Shown in pieces: positions 36,568 through 45,684 of a stretch of 64,000 bases of DNA. Each line of letters starts with the position of its first letter. The first letter of the stretch is position 1. This DNA comes from Novispirillum itersonii (lineage in GTDB: Bacteria > Pseudomonadota > Alphaproteobacteria > Rhodospirillales > Rhodospirillaceae). The stretch is from assembly GCF_014205675.1 (NCBI RefSeq), contig NZ_JACIIX010000002.1, positions 141,970 through 205,969 on the forward strand, in the 5' to 3' direction. The notes beneath the pieces are model-generated. The model had not been told where the DNA came from. It did no database searches and was given only the letters and a program-made list of their open reading frames with translations. Both the position numbers and the translations under genes were made by a program.

Positions 36568-37650
36568 TTATGCGTCGCCGGTATCGGCGTCTTCCATCTC
36601 CGCCGGGCTGGCGGTCATGGCTTCCTTGATCAGGCCGGCATTGGCGCGGATCGCATTTTCGATCTCGGCGGCCATGGTCGGGTTTTCCCGCAGGAAGGTC
36701 TTGGCGTTTTCACGGCCCTGACCGATGCGGGTGGAGTTGTAGGAGAACCACGAGCCGGACTTTTCGACGATCCCGGCCTTAACGCCAAGGTCGATCAGCT
36801 CGCCCATCTTGGAGACGCCTTCGCCATACATGATGTCGAAATCGACAACCTTGAACGGCGGGGCCACCTTGTTTTTCACCACCTTGACGCGGGTCTGGTT
36901 GCCGACCACTTCGTCCCGGTCCTTGATCTGGCCGACGCGGCGGATGTCCATCCGCACCGAGGCGTAGAACTTCAGCGCGTTGCCGCCGGTGGTGGTTTCC
37001 GGGCTGCCGAACATCACGCCGATCTTCATGCGGATCTGGTTGATGAAGATGATCAGGGTGTTGGAACGGGCGGTGGAGGCGGTCAGCTTGCGCAGGGCCT
37101 GACTCATCAGGCGGGCCTGAAGGCCGACGTGGCTGTCGCCCATCTCGCCTTCCAGTTCGGCGCGCGGCACCAGTGCGGCGACGGAGTCGATGATCAGCAC
37201 ATCAACCGCGCCGGACCGCACCAGCGTGTCGGCGATTTCCAGTGCCTGTTCCCCGGCGTCCGGCTGGGAGATCAGCAGTTCGTCGAGGTTGACGCCCAGC
37301 TTGCGGGCATAGGCCGGGTCAAGGGCATGTTCGGCGTCGACGAAGGCGCAGGTGCCGCCCTTGCGCTGGGCCTCGGCGATCACATGCAGGGCCAGCGTGG
37401 TCTTCCCGGAGCTTTCCGGGCCGTAGATCTCGACAATACGGCCCCGGGGCAGGCCGCCGATGCCAAGGGCAAGGTCCAGACCGAGCGAGCCGGTGCTGAC
37501 GGCGTCGATGTCCACCGCATGTTCGCGCTGGCCGAGCCGCATGATGGAGCCTTTGCCGAAGGCGCGTTCAATCTGGCTGAGGGCAGCGTCCAGAGCTTTC
37601 TGCTTGTCCATGGTGTCCTTGTCAACGAGTCGTAAGGCGGTCTGGGTCAT
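36568..37650 (-). CDS. recA: Recombinase RecA
   Basis: A 360-residue recombinase that forms filaments on single-stranded DNA, drives strand exchange and triggers LexA self-cleavage. Walker A is GPESSGKTT, Walker B is [12 protein letters not shown], and the DNA-binding loop region includes [11 protein letters not shown] and [14 protein letters not shown]-rich stretch precedes the ATG; Met14 is an alternative start. An SOS box lies 86 bases upstream. Confidence 0.97.
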   Translation of the reverse strand: MTQTALRLVDKDTMDKQKALDAALSQIERAFGKGSIMRLGQREHAVDIDAVSTGSLGLDLALGIGGLPRGRIVEIYGPESSGKTTLALHVIAEAQRKGGTCAFVDAEHALDPAYARKLGVNLDELLISQPDAGEQALEIADTLVRSGAVDVLIIDSVAALVPRAELEGEMGDSHVGLQARLMSQALRKLTASTARSNTLIIFINQIRMKIGVMFGSPETTTGGNALKFYASVRMDIRRVGQIKDRDEVVGNQTRVKVVKNKVAPPFKVVDFDIMYGEGVSKMGELIDLGVKAGIVEKSGSWFSYNSTRIGQGRENAKTFLRENPTMAAEIENAIRANAGLIKEAMTASPAEMEDADTGDA

Positions 37651-37735
37651 TCGATGCCCCCGTTATTCCATAGCTGGTGCGGACCTGCAACCGGCACAAC
37701 AGTACATGATTTGTTCTTCTGCGCAAGAGGGGTTG

Positions 37736-37750
37736 GAACATAGGAAGAAC
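37736..37750 (-). promoter_or_regulatory. Alphaproteobacterial SOS (LexA) box of recA
   Basis: GAAC-ATAGGAA-GAAC on the plus strand is GTTC-N7-GTTC on the recA strand, an exact match to the alphaproteobacterial LexA site. Downstream on the minus strand, TTGCGC and TACTGT with a 16-base spacer form a plausible recA promoter. Confidence 0.85.
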
Positions 37751-37887
37751 AAACGCTGGGTCCGGTGGGCCGGATCGCTGATTGCCAGCGCCGGGGGCCT
37801 GTGGTCCAATCCGCGCCGCCTGAGGCTGGCCGGTATGCGCGGGGCCGGTCGCGGGGACTCCCCCCTCATACGCGCAGCCGGTGTGTG

Positions 37888-38772
37888 ATGAAACCCAAAG
37901 ATCTGGCGTCCTACGCTTTTCTCGCCCTCGCCTGGGGGTTGTCCTTTCTCGTCCTGCTGCGGGTGCTGAACACCTTCGGGCTGGCCGGGACCATTTCCTA
38001 CCGTTCGCTGATCGCGGCGGTGACCCTGCTGCTGCTGTCGGCCGTCACCCGCCGCCGTCTGCGGTTTGGGGGCCGCTGGCTGCCGTTCGTGGTGGTCGGG
38101 GCCACCACCGTTGCCGGACAGCTGATCGGCCTGTCCTACGCCACCCCGATGATCGGGACGGCGATGACGGCGATTCTGGTGGCTTCGATTCCCCTGCTGT
38201 CGATGGTGATTGGCCGCATTGCCGGGATCGAGCGGATTTCCCCCAATGGGGTGGTCGGTCTGGTGTTGGGGGTGGCCGGGATCGTCATGCTGGTCGGCTT
38301 TCCGTCCCAGCCGGTGGACTCCACCTTTCTGCTCGGCTGCGCGGCGGCGATGTTCGGCTGTGTCTGTGCCGCCTGCGGCAGCCTGTATGCCAGCCGGTCG
38401 CTCAAGGGGACCGGCAGCTGGGAAGTCACCATCGGGGCGTTCCTGTCCGGTGGGGTGATGACCCTGCCGCTGGGTCTGATCTCGCCGCTGCCGCCGCAGA
38501 TTATGGCGGTCGATATCGCCTATCTGCTGGTGCTGGGCTGCGTGATGAGCGCCATGACCTATGTGCTGTATTTCCGTCTGGTCTCGACCATCGGCCCGAC
38601 CCGGGCCATCAGCGTGGAATTTGCGGTGACGGTGGTGGCGGTGCTGGTCGGGGCTTTGCATCTGGGCGAACAGTTGTCGTTGATGCAGGTGGCCGGTGCG
38701 GCGGTGATCGTATCCGGCTGCGCGTTGGTGCTGGGGCTGGTGCGGATTCCGGCCCGGCTGCTGCGATGGTGA
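37888..38772 (+). CDS. EamA-family membrane exporter
   Basis: A 294-residue DMT-superfamily protein with ten predicted helices in two EamA repeats. The first starts at YAFLALAWGLSFLVLL and the second near FGCVCAACGSLYASR, with MSAMTYVLYFRLVSTIGP in the second. The frame is open from 37765, but the upstream part is hydrophilic and the ATG at 37888 begins at the first helix. Divergent from recA. Substrate unknown; metabolite efflux is usual for the family. Confidence 0.85.
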   Translation: MKPKDLASYAFLALAWGLSFLVLLRVLNTFGLAGTISYRSLIAAVTLLLLSAVTRRRLRFGGRWLPFVVVGATTVAGQLIGLSYATPMIGTAMTAILVASIPLLSMVIGRIAGIERISPNGVVGLVLGVAGIVMLVGFPSQPVDSTFLLGCAAAMFGCVCAACGSLYASRSLKGTGSWEVTIGAFLSGGVMTLPLGLISPLPPQIMAVDIAYLLVLGCVMSAMTYVLYFRLVSTIGPTRAISVEFAVTVVAVLVGALHLGEQLSLMQVAGAAVIVSGCALVLGLVRIPARLLRW

Positions 38773-38779
38773 TGGGGAG

Positions 38780-41266
38780 TCAGGCTTCTGGCTGGTTTGA
38801 TCCTGCCTCGCCACCCCCCTGCGCCAGCAGGGCCTTCACCCGGGCGGCCAGCTGGGTCAGGCTGAACGGTTTGGGCAGGAAGTGGAAATCGGTGGAATCA
38901 GCGATTTCCCCCCGTGCCGCTTCTTCAGAATACCCGGAAATCAGGATCACCTGTAGCCCGGGGCGGTCGGCCCGCACCGTGCGGGCCAGCGTCGCCCCGT
39001 CGATCCCCGGCATCACCATATCGGTGATCAGCAGGTCAATCGCCGGGTTTTCGGCCAGCAGATCCAGCGCCTGTTCCCCGGTGCGGGCTTCGGTCACAGT
39101 ATAACCCTTGTTGCGCAGGGCGCGGGCGGCGAACACCCGGACCGGGTCTTCATCCTCCACCAGCAGAATAGTCCCGCCGCCGGTCAGGTCGGCGCTGTCC
39201 GCCGGGGGCGGGGCCGCCGACAGGGCCGGGTCATCAATGGCGCGCACCACCGGCTCGGTGGCGTCGGTCATGTCGTTCAGGCGCGGCAGGTAGATGGTGA
39301 AGGTGGTGCCGTCCCCGATCCGCGAGTCGACAAAGACGAACCCGCCGGTCTGGCGGATGATGCCATAGACGGTGGACAGGCCAAGGCCGGTCCCGGCCCC
39401 GACAGTCCCGGTTTTGGTGGAGAAGAACGGTTCAAAGATCCGGCCCAGATTTTCGCGCGGGATGCCGACACCGGTATCAATGGCGGTGATGACGGCATAG
39501 GGGCCGGGCGGAATGACCTCCGCCCCGCGTTCCAGCGGCGCTTCCAGCTGTTCCTGCCGGGTGGAGATGGTCAGGCAACCGCCGCCGGGCATGGCATCAC
39601 GGGCATTGACGGCCAGATTGATGATCACCTGATCGAACTGCCCGGGATCCACCCGCACCTGCCCGACATCGCGGCCATGGCGCAGATCCAGCCGCACGCT
39701 TTCCCCCAGCAGGCGGCGCAGCAGGTGACTGAGTTCCGACAGGGCATCAGTGACGGTCAGGCGGCGTGGCTTCAGGGGTTGCTTGCGCGAGAAGGCCAGA
39801 AGCTGCCGCACCAGATTGGCGGCGCGGTTGGCATTCTGCTTCACCTGCATGATATCGGCGAAGGAAGGGTCTCCGGCACCGTGCCGTTGCAGCAGCAGGT
39901 CGCAGTACCCGATCATTGCGGTCAGCAGGTTGTTGAAGTCGTGGGCGACCCCCCCGGCCAGCTGCCCCATGGCCTGCATCTTCTGGGCCTGCGCGAACTG
40001 GGCCTCCAGATTGCGCTGGGCAGTGGTGTCGATCAGATAGGCCACCACCGCGTCGCCGCCCAGCAGGCTGAACCGCAGCATGGCGGCATTGTCGGGGTTG
40101 CCGGAAAAGCGGACTTCCCGCTGGGCGGCAGGGCCCTGTTCCAGCAGGGTCTTGTCAAACAGGGCCTGACCGTCAGCCCGGTCCTCTTCCGTCAGCAGAT
40201 CCAGCAGGGTTCCGTCGATCACATCGGCGCGGCTTTTGCCGCACAGGCTCTCGAAGGTGGAATTGCAGTCGGTGATCACCCCGTCGGGGTCCAGCACACA
40301 CAGGCCGACCGGAGCATTGTCAAACAGGCTGCGGTAGCGGTGATCCTCTTCGCCGCCGCTCAGGGACGGGGTCAGCGCCTCGCGCACCACCACACTGCGG
40401 GTCAGGGTTTCTCCGCCATCGTCATAGGTGGTCTGGAACACCAGTGCCGGAAACTGGCGGCCGTGGCTGTCGACAAAGTTCAGGTCTCCCCGCCATGCTC
40501 CTTCAATGTCGGGGACCTCGCCGTCATGCAGCAGGGCCGACAGCGGCTGACCGGTCAGGTCTTTCGGGGTGTAGCCCAGCCATTCGGAAAAGCGCTGGTT
40601 GACGCTGCGCAGGCGTCCGGCTGAGTCGGCGGAATAGACCCCGACCGGCAGCAGGTACAGGAATTCGGCGAGATCATCGCGTTCCTGCCGCAGAATGTCG
40701 TCAATGATCCGGCGGGCGGAAATGTCGGTGGCGGTCCACAGGCGGCCGGCGGGGGCTCCGGCCGGTTCCGCCGGGCGGGTTTCCACCAGCAGCCATTCGG
40801 CACCGCCGTCATCCTGCACCGGCAGTTCGACTTTTTCGGTGGTGCCGGAGTGGACGGCCGCCAGCAGCCGGGCGAGGGAATCGGCGGCGGTCTCCGGGGG
40901 CAGGCTGGTGCCGTCCTCCAGACCGGTGCCGAGGTCCGTCCCCAGATCGGTCGCCAGCGGCGAGGTGGTCTGGGTCAGCCGTTCCAGATAGGTCAGGGGG
41001 GAGGCATTGGGCCAGCGCTGGCGGGCGGCGGCATTGGCGGCCAGCACCGTTCCGTCACTGCCGGTGATGGCCCGGGCGGTGCCGTCCTGCTCGGTCAGGG
41101 CCAGCGCCAGCGCCGCCTTCTGGTGCAGGCTGCGCGCCCGCTGCCGGAAATACAGGGCGGCCCCCCCGGCGGCCACTGCCACGCCGGATCCGAAGGCCAG
41201 AGCCAGCGCCTGCGGCAGGGTCAGCGTAATTCCGTTCAGGGCGACGAGGCCGTCGGCAAACAACAT
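38780..41266 (-). CDS. cckA: Hybrid histidine kinase CckA
   Basis: An 828-residue hybrid kinase, the probable CckA that controls the CtrA phosphorelay for cell cycle and motility. The frame is open from 41389 and would overlap flhB; the ATG at 41266 (MLFADG) gives a 61-base gap and is preferred. There is a membrane segment near the N-terminus, PAS-type domains from about 60 to 420, a histidine in [12 protein letters not shown] (His442), an ATPase domain with NARDAM and [11 protein letters not shown], and a C-terminal receiver with Asp749 in [11 protein letters not shown] proline/alanine linker precedes the receiver. Linkage to flhB fits control of flagellar genes. ChpT and CtrA are not in this window. 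Confidence 0.88.
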   Translation of the reverse strand: MLFADGLVALNGITLTLPQALALAFGSGVAVAAGGAALYFRQRARSLHQKAALALALTEQDGTARAITGSDGTVLAANAAARQRWPNASPLTYLERLTQTTSPLATDLGTDLGTGLEDGTSLPPETAADSLARLLAAVHSGTTEKVELPVQDDGGAEWLLVETRPAEPAGAPAGRLWTATDISARRIIDDILRQERDDLAEFLYLLPVGVYSADSAGRLRSVNQRFSEWLGYTPKDLTGQPLSALLHDGEVPDIEGAWRGDLNFVDSHGRQFPALVFQTTYDDGGETLTRSVVVREALTPSLSGGEEDHRYRSLFDNAPVGLCVLDPDGVITDCNSTFESLCGKSRADVIDGTLLDLLTEEDRADGQALFDKTLLEQGPAAQREVRFSGNPDNAAMLRFSLLGGDAVVAYLIDTTAQRNLEAQFAQAQKMQAMGQLAGGVAHDFNNLLTAMIGYCDLLLQRHGAGDPSFADIMQVKQNANRAANLVRQLLAFSRKQPLKPRRLTVTDALSELSHLLRRLLGESVRLDLRHGRDVGQVRVDPGQFDQVIINLAVNARDAMPGGGCLTISTRQEQLEAPLERGAEVIPPGPYAVITAIDTGVGIPRENLGRIFEPFFSTKTGTVGAGTGLGLSTVYGIIRQTGGFVFVDSRIGDGTTFTIYLPRLNDMTDATEPVVRAIDDPALSAAPPPADSADLTGGGTILLVEDEDPVRVFAARALRNKGYTVTEARTGEQALDLLAENPAIDLLITDMVMPGIDGATLARTVRADRPGLQVILISGYSEEAARGEIADSTDFHFLPKPFSLTQLAARVKALLAQGGGEAGSNQPEA

Positions 41267-41327
41267 GGGCAGGGGTCCTCGTCGGGCCGGAAGAAAAACG
41301 GAAACTGGCGGGGCATCGGGGGATGGA

Positions 41328-42449
41328 TCAGCCGCCGTCAGGATCCGGCGGAGTTTCTTCCCAGCGGCGGGGTTTGGGGATCCGGCCACCGGATTTTTTC
41401 ATCCGCATCACAAAGCCGATCACTTCGGCCACCGCCTTGTAATGATCGGGCGGAATTTCGCGGTCAAGCTCCACCGAGGCGTACAGGGCGCGGGCCAGCG
41501 GCGGGTTTTCGACAATCGGGATCTCGTGCTGTTCCGCCACTTCCCTGATCTTGCGGGCCAGACTGTCCACCCCTTTGGCGACCAGTTTGGGGGCGGCCAT
41601 ATCGTCCATGTCGTATTGCAGGGCGACGGCGTAGTGGGTCGGGTTGGTGACGATCACGCTGGCCTTGGGCACATTCTGCATCATGCGCTGACGGGATTTC
41701 TGAATGCGCAGGCTGCGGATCTTGGCCTTGATCTCCGGATTCCCTTCGGTCTCCTTGTGTTCGTCCTTCACTTCCTGCTTGGTCATTTTCAGCTGGCTGC
41801 GGTGCCGGTGGCGCTGCCACCACCAGTCCGCCGCCGCCACAGCGCCGAAACTGAGCAGGGTGCCGAACAACACCAGCAGGACCAGGTCGTACAGGTCACG
41901 CAGGGTCGAGCGGAAATCGAGCGCCGAATAAAGTTCCGGGTGCTTCAGTTTGGGGACGACCAGAAAACTCAGCACCACCCCGACCACCGCGATCTTGATG
42001 ACACTTTTGGCCAGCTCCATCAGCTGATTCTTCGAGAAAACCCGCTTGAATCCGCTGATCGGGCTGATGTTGCTGAGCTTGGGTTCCAGCTTTTTCGGGG
42101 TGAAGATCAATCCTGCCTGCACGATCCCGCTCAGCAGGGCCATCACGTACAGCAGCCCGGCCAGCGGCAGCAGGAGAATGCCGACATCCAGCATCAACCG
42201 CACCAGAACCCCGCGGAAGCCGTCAACATCCAGCCGTATCAGGTGGATGTTCTGTAGGAACCCCTTCAGGAGGGATGTCATCTGACCCATGATCCACGGG
42301 GCCATTACCATGACGGAGGCCAGAATCCCGGCGATCATCAGCAGGCTTTTAATTTCCTGCGACATCGGAATCTGGCCGTCTTCCCGCGCCCGTTCCAGTT
42401 TTCGGTCAGACGGGTCTTCTGTCTTGGAGTCCTGATCCTCGTCCGCCAT
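41328..42449 (-). CDS. flhB: Flagellar export apparatus protein FlhB
   Basis: A 373-residue inner-membrane switch protein of the flagellar type III export gate. A hydrophilic N-terminus is followed by four membrane helices up to about residue 210. The cytoplasmic tail carries the self-cleavage motif NPTH (269-272), which changes export from rod/hook to filament substrates. The tail segment APKLVAKGVDSLARKIREVA is closely matched by the separate protein at 45054-45542. It lies four bases after fliR and upstream of cckA. Confidence 0.96.
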   Translation of the reverse strand: MADEDQDSKTEDPSDRKLERAREDGQIPMSQEIKSLLMIAGILASVMVMAPWIMGQMTSLLKGFLQNIHLIRLDVDGFRGVLVRLMLDVGILLLPLAGLLYVMALLSGIVQAGLIFTPKKLEPKLSNISPISGFKRVFSKNQLMELAKSVIKIAVVGVVLSFLVVPKLKHPELYSALDFRSTLRDLYDLVLLVLFGTLLSFGAVAAADWWWQRHRHRSQLKMTKQEVKDEHKETEGNPEIKAKIRSLRIQKSRQRMMQNVPKASVIVTNPTHYAVALQYDMDDMAAPKLVAKGVDSLARKIREVAEQHEIPIVENPPLARALYASVELDREIPPDHYKAVAEVIGFVMRMKKSGGRIPKPRRWEETPPDPDGG

Positions 42450-42453
42450 CGCG

Positions 42454-43215
42454 CTATCCGTATACGAAGGCGGTCAAGGTGCCCTCAAAGTAATGCAGGA
42501 ATATCAGAATCAGCCCGGGCAGCGCCACCCACAACATCGCCAGCCCCAGCAGGATCTGCAACGGCATGGCGACAAAAAAGACGTTCATCTGCGGCGACAG
42601 GCGCGCCATCAGGCCAAGGGCGACCTGAAACACGATCCCCGCCACCACAAAGGGGGCAGACATCTGTAACCCGATGGCAAAGCTGCGGGCAAAGATATCG
42701 AGAAAACTGGTCAGGTGATCATCGGCAATCGGCATGCTGCCGACCGGAAACAGGGAGTAGGTGGCAATCAGTGCCTCGATCATCAGGTGATGCAGGTCCA
42801 TCACGAACAGGCTGACCAGAATAACGTTGGACAGGGCACCGACCACCATCGCCCCCTGCTGTTCGGTGATCGGGTCAAACACCATGGCGTTCATCAGCCC
42901 GGTCATCTGGCCGATGTTGGTCCCGGCCAGATGCATGGCCCCCATCACCGCCTGGGTGATCAGGCCGAAGAATACCCCGTAGAAGGTTTCCAGAACGATC
43001 AGCATCACCAGAACCGACATCTGCTGTGGGGCTGCGGGCAGATTGGGGGACAGCAGCGGGGTGATCACCAGTGTGATTGCCACCGCCAGCAGCAGCCGGG
43101 ACTTGACGTTGATGTAGTGGGCCGAGAATCCGGGCAGCAGCATGAACGCCGCGCTGAGGCGGACGAACACCAGCAGCACATGGAAGACGTTGAGGCTGAG
43201 GATTTCTGAAAGCAT
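42454..43215 (-). CDS. fliR: Flagellar export protein FliR
   Basis: A 253-residue membrane component of the export gate with about six helices. It begins MLSEILSLNVFHVLLVF and includes NIGQMTGLMNAMVFDP and the C-terminal LPGLILIFLHYF region. The frame is open from 43536, but that extension runs through fliQ in another frame. The ATG at 43215 gives the usual family length and lies 11 bases after the fliQ stop. Confidence 0.93.
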   Translation of the reverse strand: MLSEILSLNVFHVLLVFVRLSAAFMLLPGFSAHYINVKSRLLLAVAITLVITPLLSPNLPAAPQQMSVLVMLIVLETFYGVFFGLITQAVMGAMHLAGTNIGQMTGLMNAMVFDPITEQQGAMVVGALSNVILVSLFVMDLHHLMIEALIATYSLFPVGSMPIADDHLTSFLDIFARSFAIGLQMSAPFVVAGIVFQVALGLMARLSPQMNVFFVAMPLQILLGLAMLWVALPGLILIFLHYFEGTLTAFVYG

Positions 43216-43226
43216 CGCATGCCGCC

Positions 43227-43493
43227 CTATGGCAGGCCGATAATCGTGTCCATGATCTGGCGGGTGAAGTCCGTCAGGTGGCGCAGCATGAACGGCAGCA
43301 GAAGGACAATGGAAGCAAAGGTGATCAGCATTTTCGGCACGAACACCAGCGTCGCTTCCTGAATCGAGGTCAGGGCCTGAAACAGCGAGACCGCCACCCC
43401 GATCACCAGCCCGATGATCAGGATCGGGGCGGAGATAATGATCATCACCATGATACTGTCGCGGGCGACGTCGAGGATCTGTGCTTCTTCCAT
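43227..43493 (-). CDS. fliQ: Flagellar export protein FliQ
   Basis: An 88-residue two-helix membrane protein of the export gate. It begins MEEAQILDVARDSI and contains LVIGVAVSLFQALTSIQEATLVFVPKM, characteristic of FliQ. The frame is open from 43601, but the family length and conserved start point to the ATG at 43493. It is close to fliR and follows fliE. Confidence 0.93.
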   Translation of the reverse strand: MEEAQILDVARDSIMVMIIISAPILIIGLVIGVAVSLFQALTSIQEATLVFVPKMLITFASIVLLLPFMLRHLTDFTRQIMDTIIGLP

Positions 43494-43640
43494 CGGGGCC
43501 GTGTCTCGCATCAGGGGATAAAGGGGGCCGGACCATGGCTGCCCTGTTGTGATCCGCCTGTTCCGTCCGGTCAACCCGCTTTTTGGTACCTGCCGGGACA
43601 ACCGGCGGTCAGGGATTGGGTGCGCTGGCCCCGTCGCCCC

Positions 43641-43973
43641 TTAGATCGGCATCTTCAGAATTTCCTGATAGGCGTTCAGCACCTTGTCGCGGATGGCGAC
43701 CACGGTGTTCAGGGTGTTTTCGGCGTTGTTGACCGCCAGCACCACATCACGCATGTCGGCATCCCCGGCGATGCCCTTCAGGCTGATCTCTTCCGCGTTG
43801 CGCTGGACGGAGACCGCTTCCTTCAGGGAATCCTTGATCAGGTCACTGAAGCCGGTGCCGCCGCTCTGGGTGGTTCCCGCCAGCTTGGGCGAGGAGGAGG
43901 ACTGCATCGACTCCGTCGCCGAAGCCGCCGCAGAGCGGTAGGCGTTGATGGCGCTGGAAACGTTAATGGCCAT
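43641..43973 (-). CDS. fliE: Flagellar hook-basal body protein FliE
   Basis: A 110-residue protein linking the MS ring to the rod. After a Ser-rich N-terminus, the conserved C-terminal part includes FSDLIKDSLKEAVSVQ, DVVLAVNNAENTLNTVVAIRDKVLNAYQEILKMPI. The ending and length fit FliE. It lies between flgC and fliQ in the operon. Confidence 0.95.
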   Translation of the reverse strand: MAINVSSAINAYRSAAASATESMQSSSSPKLAGTTQSGGTGFSDLIKDSLKEAVSVQRNAEEISLKGIAGDADMRDVVLAVNNAENTLNTVVAIRDKVLNAYQEILKMPI

Positions 43974-44006
43974 GGCGGCGGACTCCGTTAGACGTCAGGG
44001 CTGGCC

Positions 44007-44417
44007 TCAGCGCAGCATTTCAATGGTTTTGCTCATCAGGTCGCGTGAGGTGCTGATGACCTGAAGGTTGGCTTCGTAGGACCGCTGGGCTTCCCGCATG
44101 TCCATCATTTCGATCAGCGGGTTGACGTTCGGGGTCATCACATAGCCGCTTTCGTCGGCACCGGGGTGACCCGGCATGAATTTGCGGCCGAAATCGGTCA
44201 TGTCGCGGGTGGTGCGGTCGGCGCGGACGGTTTTGGCGTCCAGTTCCCGGCTGAGCTGGTTGCGGAACACCACCAGCTTGCGCCGGTAGGGTTCCCCGCC
44301 CGGGGTCTTGGCGATCGAATCGGAGTTCGCCATGTTCTCGGAAATGACCCGGACGCGCTTGGCCTGCGCCTTCAGGCCGCTGGAAGCAATGCGTGTCGCC
44401 TTGGAAAGATCATCCAT
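44007..44417 (-). CDS. flgC: Flagellar proximal rod protein FlgC
   Basis: A 136-residue rod protein. The N-terminal helix (RIASSGLKAQAKRVRVISENMANSDS) and the C-terminal repeat of the axial-protein fold (EMMDMREAQRSYEANLQVISTSRDLMSKTIEMLR) are present. It follows flgB by 21 bases and precedes fliE. Confidence 0.96.
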   Translation of the reverse strand: MDDLSKATRIASSGLKAQAKRVRVISENMANSDSIAKTPGGEPYRRKLVVFRNQLSRELDAKTVRADRTTRDMTDFGRKFMPGHPGADESGYVMTPNVNPLIEMMDMREAQRSYEANLQVISTSRDLMSKTIEMLR

Positions 44418-44438
44418 CGCTGCTGCGTCCTCGTTCCG

Positions 44439-44849
44439 TTACCCGCGGCTGCCCAGAGCCAGCTTGATCATCGACATGTTCTTACGGATCAGGTTCAGCG
44501 CCAGATCGTACTGTGACCGGCCCCGCGCCATCTTCTCCACCTGTTCTTCCAGCACCACCGGGTTCTGGTCGATTGAGGTTTCCCACGTCTTGCGGGTGGT
44601 ATCCTCGCGGAACGGCCCGGCGTGGGGCAGGGTGGTGGTCTGGTGCCCGGCCTGCGTCAGGGTCGGGCGGACCGGGCGTTCGATGGCATCGGCGGCCATG
44701 CGGCTGAAGTTGACTTCCCGCAGGTCCTTGGCCCGGTAGTTCGGGGTGTCGGCGTTGGCGATATTCTCCGACAGCACCTTCTGGCGCTGTGCGATCCAGT
44801 CCATCTTGGTCTTCGCCATCTGAAACAGGGTCAGATTGCTCGTATCCAT
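44439..44849 (-). CDS. flgB: Flagellar proximal rod protein FlgB
   Basis: A 136-residue rod protein and the first gene of the minus-strand flagellar operon. KTKMDWIAQRQKVLSENIANADTPNYRAKDL is the FlgB N-terminal signature, and the C-terminus is the paired helix. The frame is open from 44915, but the conserved start is the ATG at 44849 (MDTSNLTLFQ). Confidence 0.95.
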   Translation of the reverse strand: MDTSNLTLFQMAKTKMDWIAQRQKVLSENIANADTPNYRAKDLREVNFSRMAADAIERPVRPTLTQAGHQTTTLPHAGPFREDTTRKTWETSIDQNPVVLEEQVEKMARGRSQYDLALNLIRKNMSMIKLALGSRG

Positions 44850-44956
44850 TGCGGTTGGGTCCTGTCGGTTGAAACGGCACGGGGTTGGGGGTGAAAAACC
44901 CTTGTGACACAACACTACTCTGCCAGAGTCGGCTTAAGGAAACGTAAAGCCTGCGC

Positions 44957-44972
44957 TGGCATCGGGGCTGCT
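44957..44972 (+). promoter_or_regulatory. Candidate sigma-54 promoter for the fhlB-fliO-fliP side
   Basis: TGGCATCGGGGCTGCT has GG (44958-44959) and GC (44970-44971) separated by 10 bases, as sigma-54 promoters require. It lies about 80 bases before the plus-strand gene at 45054. The match to the fuller consensus is moderate. Confidence 0.4.
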
Positions 44973-45053
44973 GCCCTTAAGTATTCTTAAATCCACTCTC
45001 TGGCAAAGTTGAGAGGAAATAATTGCCGGGCCGGAGCGCGGAGTGGTGTCGTC

Positions 45054-45542
45054 ATGAAAAAGCCGGGGGATACGCCAGCCGGTGGAACGCCGGGCCGGTC
45101 ATCCGGTGGCAAGCCCGTCGAGGCGGTGCCACCCGGCGGGAAGGCGGTTGCTGTCGCGCCATCCGGCGGCAAGCCGGTTGCTGTCGCCCCACCCGGCGGT
45201 AAGCCGGTTGCTGTCGCCCCACCCGGCGGTAAGCCGGTTGCTGTCGCTATCGAGCACGATCCGGCGGCGGGCGGAGCACCGAAGGTGGTGGCCTCAGGCC
45301 GGGGCTTTGTGGCGGAGCAGATTCTGGAACTGGCCTTCGCCCACGGCATCAAGGTCCGTCAGGATGCCGATCTGGCGCAGATTCTGGCGGTGCTGGATCT
45401 GGACAGTGATATTCCGCCGGAGGCCTTTGCCGCCGTTGCGGAAATTCTGGTGTATGTTTACCGCGCCAATGCCGCCGCCCCGGCGGTGGATCCGGGCGGG
45501 CCGCTCAGCCCGCCGATCCTGTCCGGCAAGGACGCGCCATGA
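45054..45542 (+). CDS. FlhB C-terminal-domain paralogue with repeat region (FhlB-like)
   Basis: A 162-residue soluble protein. Residues 76-140 align with the tail of FlhB in the same window: APKVVASG matches APKLVAKG, and SDIPPEAFAAVAEILVYVYRAN matches REIPPDHYKAVAEVIGFVMRM. The membrane part and NPTH are absent, as in the FhlB/YlqH group, which can partly replace the FlhB tail. Residues 26-65 are four copies of a PPGGKPVAVA-type decapeptide. The frame is open from a TTG at 45009, but the ATG at 45054 with GGAG upstream is better. It heads the plus-strand flagellar group. Confidence 0.75.
   Translation: MKKPGDTPAGGTPGRSSGGKPVEAVPPGGKAVAVAPSGGKPVAVAPPGGKPVAVAPPGGKPVAVAIEHDPAAGGAPKVVASGRGFVAEQILELAFAHGIKVRQDADLAQILAVLDLDSDIPPEAFAAVAEILVYVYRANAAAPAVDPGGPLSPPILSGKDAP
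45129..45248 (+). repeat. Coding minisatellite, 4 x 30 bp
   Basis: Four in-frame 30-base units encode PPGGK-AVAVA, PSGGK-PVAVA, PPGGK-PVAVA and PPGGK-PVAVA. Units 3 and 4 are identical except for the last base. Unit-number change would keep the frame and alter linker length. Confidence 0.9.
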
Positions 45543-45684
45543 TCCGGTCACAGTCCGGGGGTAGCATCGGAGGGGCCGGAGGGCTGCCGGGGCGGAAAGG
45601 GGGCCGCCTGAAACAGGGGATGGGCAACGTTTTAAGGCAGGGGGCTCAGCGCCGCCGGGTGCGGTATCACGGAGACGGTGTGAG

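Noticed and set aside
44900-44930. Sigma-54 promoter for flgB on the minus strand
   Set aside because: TGGCAGAGTAG has a -24 half but no GC at the required 10-base spacing.
45129-45248. CRISPR or intergenic repeat array
   Set aside because: The 30-base units are contiguous, in frame and encode a decapeptide within a real gene.
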